In this document: in pieces, positions 4,775 through 11,464 of the stretch
Layout of the letters: the number at the start of each line of letters is the position of its first letter
How positions within the stretch are numbered: position 1 is the stretch's first letter
Source of the DNA: Methanoculleus sp.
Lineage (GTDB): Archaea > Halobacteriota > Methanomicrobia > Methanomicrobiales > Methanoculleaceae
Reading direction: 5' to 3'
DNA: 13,445 nucleotides
Assembly: GCA_023230425.1 (NCBI GenBank)
Contig: JALNXI010000023.1
Coordinates: 1 to 13,445, forward strand
Program-made: the position numbers and the translations under genes
The notes under the pieces: model-generated
What the model was told of the DNA's origin: nothing
What the model saw: the letters and a program-made list of their open reading frames with translations, nothing else
Database searches by the model: none

Positions 4775-7069
4775 ATGAAGGAAATGCCCAACATTCTGTG
4801 GCTCGAGGAAATAAAGAAGGAAGATATCATCTCCGTAGGTGGAAAGGGAGCATCTCTGGGGGAAATGACCTCGATTGGCCTTCCCGTGCCGAAGGCGTTT
4901 GTGGTGACCGCCCAGGCATTCCGCAGGTTTCTCATTGAGACCGGGATCGAAGATACCCTCTTCCGCAGACTGGAGCGCCTGGATGTTGAAGATAATGGAG
5001 CGCTGGAGTCCGTCTCCAGGGATGTGCAGGACATCGTCCTGAGCGTCGATATGCCCGATCACATCCGCGAGGAAGTTATCGATGCATACGCCCGGATGGG
5101 GGCGAACGGAACGGTCGTCGCCGTCCGATCGAGCGCAACCGCCGAAGACCTGCCTGAAGCCAGTTTCGCCGGCCAACAGGAGACGTTCCTCAATATTCTC
5201 GGTGACGTTGACCTCCTTGATGCGGTCCAGCGGTGCTGGGCCTCGCTGTATGGCGCGCGGGCCATCTACTATCGGGCAAAGCAGGGATTCGACGACCGGA
5301 GCGTGAACATCGCCGTCGTCGTGCAGGAACTCATCCGGTCGGAGAAGTCCGGCGTCATGTTCACCTCCCACCCCGTCACCGGCGAGCCCCTGACGATCGT
5401 CGAGGGTTCCTGGGGGCTCGGCGAAGCCGTCGTCTCGGGCAGTGTCTCGCCTGATAACTACGTCTTTGACCTGCGCTCGGAGCGCGTGGTCGACCGTCTG
5501 GTCGCCGAGAAGGAGATCATGATCGTGCCTGAGGGCGAGCACGGGACGAAGGTTGTCGAGCTCTCCGCCCAACAGCGCACTGCTCCGGTCCTCTCCGACG
5601 CAGAGGTGGCGCGCCTCGCCATGCTCGGTAAGATCGCAGAGGACCACTACAGCGTCCCGCAGGATATCGAGTGGGCGATCGTCGGGGACGACGTCTTTAT
5701 CCTCCAGTCCCGGCCCATCACGACCATCCGGCGGCCGGAGATCCCCCGCCCCGGATCCGAATCTGCAGGGCAGCCGAAAGGCCCGCTCGGCGTGGTGCTG
5801 CTGGAAGGCCAGGGCGCTTCCCCCGGCATCGCGAGCGGCCGGGTCGTGATCATCCGTGACGTCAGGGATACGAGCACGATCAGGGATGGCGATATCCTGG
5901 TCACCAAGATGACCAACCCCGACATGGTGCCGGCGATGCGGCGGGTCAAGGCCATCGTCACCGACGAAGGCGGCATGACCTGTCACGCGGCCATCGTGAG
6001 CCGCGAACTCGGGACGCCTGCGGTTGTCGGGACAAAGAAAGCAACGAAGCTGCTCCGGGACGGACAGGTCATCACCGTCGACGGGGAGAAGGGCACCATC
6101 TACGAGGGAGCGGTTGAGGCGCCGGCAGCGGCAGCACCGGCAGCCGCGCCGGCAGCGGCAGCGCCCGCCCCGATGATCACCGGCACGCTCGTCAAGGTGA
6201 ACGTCTCCCTCCCCGAGGCCGCAAAGCGGGCCGCCGCCACCGGTGCGGACGGAGTCGGCCTTCTCCGGATCGAGCACCTGATCCTCGGCCTCGCCAAGAC
6301 TCCGGGCTGGTATGTTGAGCACGGTGCGGAAGAGGAGTTCATTGGCGAGCTCTACGGCGGCATCAAGACGGTGCTCGATGCGTTCCCGGGAAAGCCTGTC
6401 TGGGTCCGGACCCTGGATGCCCCTACCGACGAGTTCCGGAACATGCAGGGTGGCGAAGAGGAACCGATCGAGCACAACCCGATGCTCGGCTGGCGCGGCA
6501 TCCGCCGGGACCTCCGGAGCCCTGAACAGTTCCGCATGCAGATAGAGGCCTTCAAGAGGCTCTGGGCCGCAGGCTACAGCAATCTCGGCGTTATGTTCCC
6601 GCTGGTCAACCACCCCGACGAGTTCATCCAGGCCCGGGCGATGATGAAAGGCTGGGGAGTCGACGTAGAGAACGTGACCCTCGGCGTCATGGTCGAGGTC
6701 CCGAGCAGCGCCATCCTCATTGAGGACTTCATCAAGGCCGGGATCCGGTTCGCTTCGTTCGGGACGAACGACCTCATCCAGTACACGCTCGCCATCGACC
6801 GGAACAACGAGCATGTCGCCGATATGTACGAACCCGAGCACCCTGCTGTGCTCAGGTTGATCGATTACGCGATCAAAGCCTGCCGGGAGCACGGCGTTGA
6901 GTGCTCCATCTGCGGCCAGGCCGGCTCCGACCCCGATATGGTTGCGTGGCTCGTCGGGCACGGCATAACCAGCGTCTCCGCAAACATCGATGCGGTCCCC
7001 CGCATCCGTGAGGCCGTGGCCCGGAAAGAACGGCAGATTCTCCTTGATGCGGCGAGAAGAAATGCGTGA
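4775..7069 (+). CDS. ppsA: Phosphoenolpyruvate synthase (pyruvate, water dikinase)
   Basis: PpsA makes PEP from pyruvate and ATP, giving AMP and phosphate. It is the entry to gluconeogenesis in methanogens, which fix carbon as acetyl-CoA and pyruvate. The 764 residues follow the family order: an N-terminal ATP-grasp domain (motif RSSATAED at 118-125, then GQQETFLN), a swivelling phosphohistidine domain with H404 in GGMTCHAA, an Ala/Pro linker (448-466), and a C-terminal PEP/pyruvate barrel with GTNDLIQ at 663-669 and C713 in SICGQAG. All key residues are present. The start is uncertain: ATG 4775 has GGTG five bases before it and agrees with the TATA box, while ATG 4760 (five residues longer) has GGTGA seven bases before it. 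It is first in a six-gene overlapping cluster; its stop overlaps mfnA by 8 nt. The linker, 19 residues of which all but the first are Ala or Pro, is longer and simpler than in E. coli PpsA. Confidence 0.95.
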   Translation: MKEMPNILWLEEIKKEDIISVGGKGASLGEMTSIGLPVPKAFVVTAQAFRRFLIETGIEDTLFRRLERLDVEDNGALESVSRDVQDIVLSVDMPDHIREEVIDAYARMGANGTVVAVRSSATAEDLPEASFAGQQETFLNILGDVDLLDAVQRCWASLYGARAIYYRAKQGFDDRSVNIAVVVQELIRSEKSGVMFTSHPVTGEPLTIVEGSWGLGEAVVSGSVSPDNYVFDLRSERVVDRLVAEKEIMIVPEGEHGTKVVELSAQQRTAPVLSDAEVARLAMLGKIAEDHYSVPQDIEWAIVGDDVFILQSRPITTIRRPEIPRPGSESAGQPKGPLGVVLLEGQGASPGIASGRVVIIRDVRDTSTIRDGDILVTKMTNPDMVPAMRRVKAIVTDEGGMTCHAAIVSRELGTPAVVGTKKATKLLRDGQVITVDGEKGTIYEGAVEAPAAAAPAAAPAAAAPAPMITGTLVKVNVSLPEAAKRAAATGADGVGLLRIEHLILGLAKTPGWYVEHGAEEEFIGELYGGIKTVLDAFPGKPVWVRTLDAPTDEFRNMQGGEEEPIEHNPMLGWRGIRRDLRSPEQFRMQIEAFKRLWAAGYSNLGVMFPLVNHPDEFIQARAMMKGWGVDVENVTLGVMVEVPSSAILIEDFIKAGIRFASFGTNDLIQYTLAIDRNNEHVADMYEPEHPAVLRLIDYAIKACREHGVECSICGQAGSDPDMVAWLVGHGITSVSANIDAVPRIREAVARKERQILLDAARRNA
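6116..6172 (+). other. Region encoding an Ala/Pro interdomain linker of PpsA
   Basis: Nineteen codons encode one Glu followed only by Ala and Pro (pattern EAPAAAAPAAAP...). They rest on near-repeats of GCAGCG and GCGCCGGCA. The position is exactly between the phosphohistidine domain and the C-terminal barrel. Similar Ala/Pro linkers join the swinging lipoyl domains of acyltransferases, so a flexible but extended tether for the swivelling domain is a fair inference. Simple-sequence DNA like this can change length by slippage. Confidence 0.8.
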
Positions 7070-8159
7070 GCATGGATGCCCTGAGGAGGATCTTTTCTCC
7101 TTCCTCTCGTCGAAGCGGCGAGAGGACCTTGGCTACCGGAATATATTAAGTTCGATGTGCACGCCGCCGCATCCGGTCGCGGCACGGGCGCATGCCATGT
7201 TCCTCGAGACCAACCTCGGAGACCCCGGGCTCTTCCCCGGGACGGCTGCGCTTGAGGAACTGCTCGTCCAGAGGCTCGGCGCGCTGATGCACCACCCGGG
7301 AGCCGGTGGGTATGCGACCTCCGGCGGGACGGAGTCCAATATCCAGGCGTTCCGGATAGCAAAGAAGCGAAAGTCGGTGAAGTCCCCGAATGTGGTGGTC
7401 CCGGCGTCGAGTCACTTCTCGTTCCAGAAGGCCTGCGACATCCTGGGGCTCGAGATGCGGACGGCGCCGCTCGACGATCAGTTCCGGATAGACACGGAGA
7501 CGCTCGAAGGTCTTATAGACAGAAACACGGTCGCTCTCGTCGGCATCGTCGGGACGACCGAGTATGGAGTGGTCGATCCCATCGCCTGCCTCTCCGATCT
7601 GGCCGAGGATCGGGATACCTTCCTTCACGTCGACGCCGCATTCGGTGGGATGGTGATCCCATTCCTTGACCGGCCGGTCCCGTTCGACTTCCGGCTCCCC
7701 GGCGTCGACTCCATCTCCGTCGACCCCCACAAGATGGGAATGAGCACCATCCCGGCAGGGTGTCTCCTCGTCCGGAACCCGCGGTGGTTCTCATGCCTCA
7801 ACGTCGATACGCCGTACCTGACGGTGAAGCAGGAGTGCACCCTCGCCGGCACCCGGCCCGGGGCATCAGTGGCAGCCGCGTTTGCAGTCCTTGAGTACCT
7901 GGGGATGGACGGCATGCGGGCGGTGGTCGCCGGGTGCATGGAGAACACTCGAAGGCTGATCGAAGGGATGGAGACGCTCGGTTACCAGAGAGCGGTGACC
8001 CCTGATGTCAACGTGGCGACGTTCTCCTGCGACCGTGCGCCTGCCGGCTGGCGGGTCTCGAGGACCCGGGCCGGGCATATGCGGATCGTCTGTATGCCTC
8101 ACGTCACCCGCGACGTGATAGAGGCGTTTCTCGGAGACATGAGTGATATGCATGCTTGA
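7062..8159 (+). CDS. mfnA: L-tyrosine/L-aspartate decarboxylase MfnA
   Basis: MfnA is a PLP enzyme that decarboxylates L-tyrosine to tyramine, the first step toward methanofuran, the carrier that binds CO2 in the first step of methanogenesis. Archaeal homologues can also make beta-alanine from aspartate for coenzyme A. The 365-residue protein has the family landmarks: SSMCTPPHPVA, ETNLGDPGLFPGT, the SGGTESNIQA loop, HVDAAFGG with the PLP-binding Asp, and the Schiff-base lysine K224 in SVDPHKMG. The C-terminal MRIVCMPHVTRDVIEAFL also matches. ATG 7062 was chosen because it gives the usual N-terminus (MREHGCPEEDLFSFL) and overlaps the ppsA stop by 8 nt. An in-frame ATG at 7047 would add five residues and has no better binding site. 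Translation is probably coupled to ppsA. Function is well supported by homology; the preferred substrate (Tyr or Asp) cannot be read off. Confidence 0.95.
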   Translation: MREHGCPEEDLFSFLSSKRREDLGYRNILSSMCTPPHPVAARAHAMFLETNLGDPGLFPGTAALEELLVQRLGALMHHPGAGGYATSGGTESNIQAFRIAKKRKSVKSPNVVVPASSHFSFQKACDILGLEMRTAPLDDQFRIDTETLEGLIDRNTVALVGIVGTTEYGVVDPIACLSDLAEDRDTFLHVDAAFGGMVIPFLDRPVPFDFRLPGVDSISVDPHKMGMSTIPAGCLLVRNPRWFSCLNVDTPYLTVKQECTLAGTRPGASVAAAFAVLEYLGMDGMRAVVAGCMENTRRLIEGMETLGYQRAVTPDVNVATFSCDRAPAGWRVSRTRAGHMRIVCMPHVTRDVIEAFLGDMSDMHA

Positions 8160-8703
8160 ACGGCTGATACATTCGCTGGAAGCCTCCCCGGTCATGAAGC
8201 GGGGAGAGTACAACTACTTTATTCACCCGATCACCGACGGGGTGCCGCTCGTTGAGCCTGCGCTCCTCCGCGAGGTCGGGTGTGCTATGGTGCGGGTCCT
8301 CGACCTTGACGGCGTCGACAAGATCGTCGTCTGTGAGGCGATGGGTATCCACATCGGCGTTGCCTTCTCCATGATGACCGACATCCCGCTGGTGGTCGTC
8401 AGGAAGCGCTCCTACGACCTGCCCGGGGAGATCGCGGTGCACCAGACCACGGGCTACTCGAAGGGAGAACTCTACTTGAACGGCGTTGGTGCGGGCGACC
8501 GTGTCGTGATCATCGACGACGTCTGCAGCACCGGGGGGACACTCCGCGCCCTTATCAGCGCGATCGAGCAGGTAGGTGCCGAGATCGCCGATATATGCGT
8601 CGTCATCGGCCGGGGCGACGCGGATATCGGCCGGCCGCTCAGGACCCTGGTCAGGATCGAGGTCTCCGAGGATCGGGTGCGTGTCGTTGATACCTGTCTC
8701 TGA
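8152..8703 (+). CDS. hpt: Hypoxanthine/guanine phosphoribosyltransferase, archaeal type
   Basis: Hpt joins PRPP to hypoxanthine or guanine to give IMP or GMP, the purine salvage reaction. The 183-residue protein has the archaeal Hpt N-terminus (MLERLIHSLEASPV, then YNYFIHPITDGVP). It has the PRPP-binding motif VVIIDDVCSTGGTL at 118-131 with the two aspartates D122 and D123, and the RKRSYDLPGE loop region. The start ATG 8152 is preceded by GAGTGAT four bases upstream. It overlaps the mfnA stop by 8 nt. An in-frame GTG at 8143 would add only three residues. The closest relatives of this subfamily include APRT-like proteins, so adenine use is not excluded, but the overall pattern is that of methanogen Hpt. 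The overlap on both sides makes it part of the ppsA-MFS cluster. Confidence 0.92.
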   Translation: MLERLIHSLEASPVMKRGEYNYFIHPITDGVPLVEPALLREVGCAMVRVLDLDGVDKIVVCEAMGIHIGVAFSMMTDIPLVVVRKRSYDLPGEIAVHQTTGYSKGELYLNGVGAGDRVVIIDDVCSTGGTLRALISAIEQVGAEIADICVVIGRGDADIGRPLRTLVRIEVSEDRVRVVDTCL

Positions 8704-9634
8704 CCTCGCCGAGAGGCTCCACGAGCGCGGGGCGCGGAGCGTCGCCCTCCAGTTCCCTGCCGGGCTCGCGCGGCAGGCGCCGCAGGTGGCCGCGGCTCTC
8801 CGCGATGCAGGGTTTCTTGTGGTCGTCAGCGGCGACCCCTGCTATGGGGCCTGCGACCTTGCGCTCGATGCCCTTGCATACGCCGACGTCCTGGTCCACT
8901 TCGGCCATGCGCCGGTCGAGGAGCGCCCGGATGTCATATACGAGCCCGTCCGCTTCGACTTCGATGTGAGCGTTCTTGATGCGGCCCTACCGCTGCTTCG
9001 TGCCCGCCGTATCGGTCTCGTCACCACGGTCCAGCACGTCCACCTGATCGATGCGATGACGGCGTTTCTCCGGGAGCACGGCATCGAGGCGGTCGTCGCT
9101 CCCGGCGACGGGCGCACGCCGCTTCCCGGGCAGGTGCTCGGGTGCAACTTCACCGCCGCACGGGCGACGGGGGCGGACGAGATCCTCTTCGTCGGGACCG
9201 GGGTCTTCCACCCTATCGGCATCCAGCTCGCCACCGGGGCCCGGGTGGTGGCGCTCGACCCCTACACCCGCGAAGTGCAGGAGGTGGACGCTTCCCGCCT
9301 GGTCCGCCGCCGCGCCGCGGTGATGGAGAAGGCACAGGGTGCCGCAAGTTTCGGGATCATCGTCAGCACAAAGAGCGGGCAGCAGCGGCCGGGCCTTGCC
9401 CGGCGGCTCGTCGCCCTCTCCGACCGCGCAGTGCTTGTGATGATGCGCGAGGTCTCTCCCGGCGAGCTGCTCGACCTCGGGTTTGGGGCATACGTGAACA
9501 CCGCCTGCCCCCGGCTCGCCTACGACGACCAGATGCGGTTCCCCGTCCCGGTGCTGACGCCGCCGGAGTTCGAGATCCTCTGCGGGGCCCGGGCCTGGGA
9601 TGACTACACGATAGACGAATACCTCTCCCCATGA
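8681..9634 (+). CDS. dph2: 2-(3-amino-3-carboxypropyl)histidine synthase Dph2 (diphthamide biosynthesis)
   Basis: Dph2 moves the 3-amino-3-carboxypropyl group of S-adenosylmethionine onto a histidine of elongation factor 2, the first step of diphthamide synthesis. The archaeal enzyme is a homodimer whose [4Fe-4S] cluster is held by three far-apart cysteines, not a CX3CX2C radical-SAM motif. The 317-residue protein shows them: C58 in GDPCYGACDLA, C155 in LGCNF and C276 in VNTACPRLAYDD. An extra C54 sits in the first motif. The start chosen is GTG 8681, with GAGGAT eight bases upstream; it overlaps hpt by 23 nt. TTG 8687 is the alternative. The frame upstream of it lies over hpt and reads as non-homologous Ser/Arg-rich sequence. 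The stop overlaps the next start as ATGA. It is followed by a probable rRNA methyltransferase, a second gene acting on translation. Confidence 0.93.
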   Translation: MSLIPVSDLAERLHERGARSVALQFPAGLARQAPQVAAALRDAGFLVVVSGDPCYGACDLALDALAYADVLVHFGHAPVEERPDVIYEPVRFDFDVSVLDAALPLLRARRIGLVTTVQHVHLIDAMTAFLREHGIEAVVAPGDGRTPLPGQVLGCNFTAARATGADEILFVGTGVFHPIGIQLATGARVVALDPYTREVQEVDASRLVRRRAAVMEKAQGAASFGIIVSTKSGQQRPGLARRLVALSDRAVLVMMREVSPGELLDLGFGAYVNTACPRLAYDDQMRFPVPVLTPPEFEILCGARAWDDYTIDEYLSP

Positions 9635-10242
9635 ACCTCCGGCACCTGGAGATGCGGCTCGAACGCCTGGAGGGGTTTGAGCGGCCGACGGCGCGCCTCG
9701 AACAGTACCAGACCCCGGCACCGGTAGCAGCCCGCCTCCTCCATCACGCCGCCATGCAGGGGGCGATCGAGGGGCGCCGGGTCTGCGACCTCGGGTGCGG
9801 GACGGGGATCCTCGCCTGTGGCGCGGCCCTCCTCGGTGCCTCCGCCGTGACCGGTATAGACATCGACCCGGGCGCGATAGACGTCGCCCGGCGGAACGCT
9901 GGAATGCTCGGTGTCACCGTGGAGTTCCTCGCCGCGGATGTCCGGAGCCCCGACGTCGACTGGGCGGGGCTCGCGTGCGATACCGTCGTTATGAACCCGC
10001 CGTTCGGGGCGCAGAAGGCGCACGCCGATCGGCCGTTCATCGACCGGGCGCTCGAACTCGCGGGCGTGGTCTATGGGATCTTCAACGAAGGCTCGACCTC
10101 GTTCGTGGCTGCCTACACCGAAGGCCGGGCGACGATCGACGAGGTGATCCGGTGTGCATTCCCGCTCAAGCGGACGTTTGCACACCACCGCAAGGAGCGA
10201 GTGGATATTACGGTAGAGGTCATACGCTTAAGGCGGATCTAA
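9631..10242 (+). CDS. METTL5-like N6-adenine RNA methyltransferase
   Basis: The 203-residue protein is a class I SAM-dependent methyltransferase. The SAM-binding motif DLGCGTG is at 53-59, an acidic strand end GIDIDP at 75-80, and the N6-adenine signature MNPPFG at 121-126, followed by AQKAHADRPF. That last stretch and the N-terminus (LERLEGFERPTARLEQYQTPAPVA) are typical of the METTL5 family. Human METTL5, with TRMT112, methylates one adenine of 18S rRNA near the decoding centre. The archaeal protein probably has a matching 16S rRNA target, but the substrate is inferred. The start ATG shares the ATGA overlap with the dph2 stop and has no ribosome binding site of its own, so translation is coupled. 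A DNA methyltransferase role is unlikely given the small size and lack of a target-recognition domain. Confidence 0.88.
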   Translation: MNLRHLEMRLERLEGFERPTARLEQYQTPAPVAARLLHHAAMQGAIEGRRVCDLGCGTGILACGAALLGASAVTGIDIDPGAIDVARRNAGMLGVTVEFLAADVRSPDVDWAGLACDTVVMNPPFGAQKAHADRPFIDRALELAGVVYGIFNEGSTSFVAAYTEGRATIDEVIRCAFPLKRTFAHHRKERVDITVEVIRLRRI

Positions 10243-10246
10243 TACT

Positions 10247-11416
10247 GTGACCTCCGATACGAAATCAGTCTGGGGACTCTCCGCCGCCCACCTGGTGACC
10301 GACCTCTACTCGCCGGTCCTCCCTGCCATCCTGCCGCTCCTCATTGCAGAGCAGGGCTACTCGTTCTTCCTTGCCGGGCTGATCATCACGGTCTACAACC
10401 TCACATCGTCGCTCGTGCAGCCGCTCGTCGGCTGGGTCTTCGATACCCGGGGGTTTGCCGTCCACATCAGCACGACGGTCCTCATCAGCGCGACGTTCAT
10501 ATCCGTCATCGGCCTCTTCGACAACTACTACCTTGTCCTCGCATCCGTCGCCGTCGCCGCGCTGGGACACGCCTTCTTCCACCCGAGCGCGCTCGGAACC
10601 GTCAGCCGCCTGACCCGCGACGCGAGCCGGGGCCGGATCACCTCCTACTTCGTCATCGGCGGCAACCTGGGCTACGCCATCGGCCCCATATGCGCAGGGG
10701 TCGCTGTCGGGCTCATGGGCCTTCAGGGCCTCGTCTTGCTCGTCATCCCCGGCATCGTGATGGCGGTGGTCCTCCGGCGCATCCTCCCGCCACCGGAGCG
10801 CCTCAAGACCCCTGTTGCGGCCCCCAGGACCGAACGGCCCGCATACCGGGCGATCGCTCTCCTGGTCGCGGCCTCGGGCCTCCGGGCATGGGCAATCTTC
10901 GGCTCGGTCGCTTTCCTCCCGACCATCCTCACCTTGCGGGGCATCGACCTCGTGACCGCGAACCTGCTGGTCTCGGGCATGCTCATCGCCGGGGTCGTGG
11001 GGCAACTCGTCGGGGGCACGCTCTCCGACCGCTACGGCCGCAAAGAATACACGCTCATCGGGCTTGTTGCCGCCATCCCGCCGTTCATTATATTCCTCAC
11101 GACCGGGGGCATCGTCTCCCTGGTCGCGATGATCGTCTTCGGGTTCATCCTCTGGTCGACCTTCGCCGTCACCGTCGCCATGGCCCACGAGATGGCCCCG
11201 GGGAACGTCGGGCTCGTCTCCGGCCTGATGCTCGGGCTTGCGGTCGGCGTGGGCGGGATGGGGGTTGCGGTCACCGGGTGGATCGCCGACCTGACGGCCT
11301 CGCTCCCGCTCGGCCTCATGACGATCCCGCTCGCGATCGTCCTTGCTGTCCCGCTCTTCCTTGCCGTCCCCTATCCCTGGAAGTCGCTCTCCCGGAGCCG
11401 GCCTTTCTCCCGGTGA
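10247..11416 (+). CDS. MFS transporter of the fosmidomycin-resistance (Fsr) type
   Basis: This 389-residue protein is almost wholly hydrophobic, with about 12 transmembrane helices in two halves. The family marks are AAHLVTDLYSPVLPAILPLL near the N-terminus, GHAFFHPSALGTVSRLT, IGGNLGYAIGP, the MFS motif GGTLSDRYGRK at 256-266, and EMAPGNVGLVSGL with the following glycine-rich helix. These resemble E. coli Fsr. Fsr exports fosmidomycin, an inhibitor of the non-mevalonate pathway. Archaea make isoprenoids by mevalonate, so the natural substrate here is probably different. The start is GTG, four bases after the preceding stop, with GGCGGAT eight bases upstream as a weak binding site. It closes the cluster. 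The central loop (about 180-200) is Pro-rich and cytoplasmic. Whether it has any role linked to the enzymes before it is unknown. Confidence 0.88.
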   Translation: MTSDTKSVWGLSAAHLVTDLYSPVLPAILPLLIAEQGYSFFLAGLIITVYNLTSSLVQPLVGWVFDTRGFAVHISTTVLISATFISVIGLFDNYYLVLASVAVAALGHAFFHPSALGTVSRLTRDASRGRITSYFVIGGNLGYAIGPICAGVAVGLMGLQGLVLLVIPGIVMAVVLRRILPPPERLKTPVAAPRTERPAYRAIALLVAASGLRAWAIFGSVAFLPTILTLRGIDLVTANLLVSGMLIAGVVGQLVGGTLSDRYGRKEYTLIGLVAAIPPFIIFLTTGGIVSLVAMIVFGFILWSTFAVTVAMAHEMAPGNVGLVSGLMLGLAVGVGGMGVAVTGWIADLTASLPLGLMTIPLAIVLAVPLFLAVPYPWKSLSRSRPFSR

Positions 11417-11430
11417 TGATCCGGCTCCAA

Positions 11431-11464
11431 CCTCTTAAGTATAGGGAGAGCGGATGCATCCGCG
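11431..11464 (+). promoter_or_regulatory. Promoter of the UbiB-like gene with 12-bp palindrome; leaderless start
   Basis: TTAAGTATA (11435-11443) looks like an archaeal TATA box. A start about 25 nt downstream falls at 11464-11465, at the ATG itself, so the mRNA is probably leaderless. No ribosome binding site lies at a useful distance; GGGAG at 11444-11448 is 16 nt away. The perfect palindrome CGGATGCATCCG (11451-11462) lies between TATA box and start, where a bound protein would block initiation. Confidence 0.55.

Noticed and set aside
4739..6961. Long minus-strand open frame (740 codons) opposite ppsA
   Set aside because: Shadow frame caused by high GC at third codon positions; the plus-strand PpsA explains the region fully.
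10265..11188. Minus-strand open frame (307 codons) opposite the MFS gene
   Set aside because: Extremely acidic and arginine-rich composition typical of the antisense of hydrophobic membrane genes.
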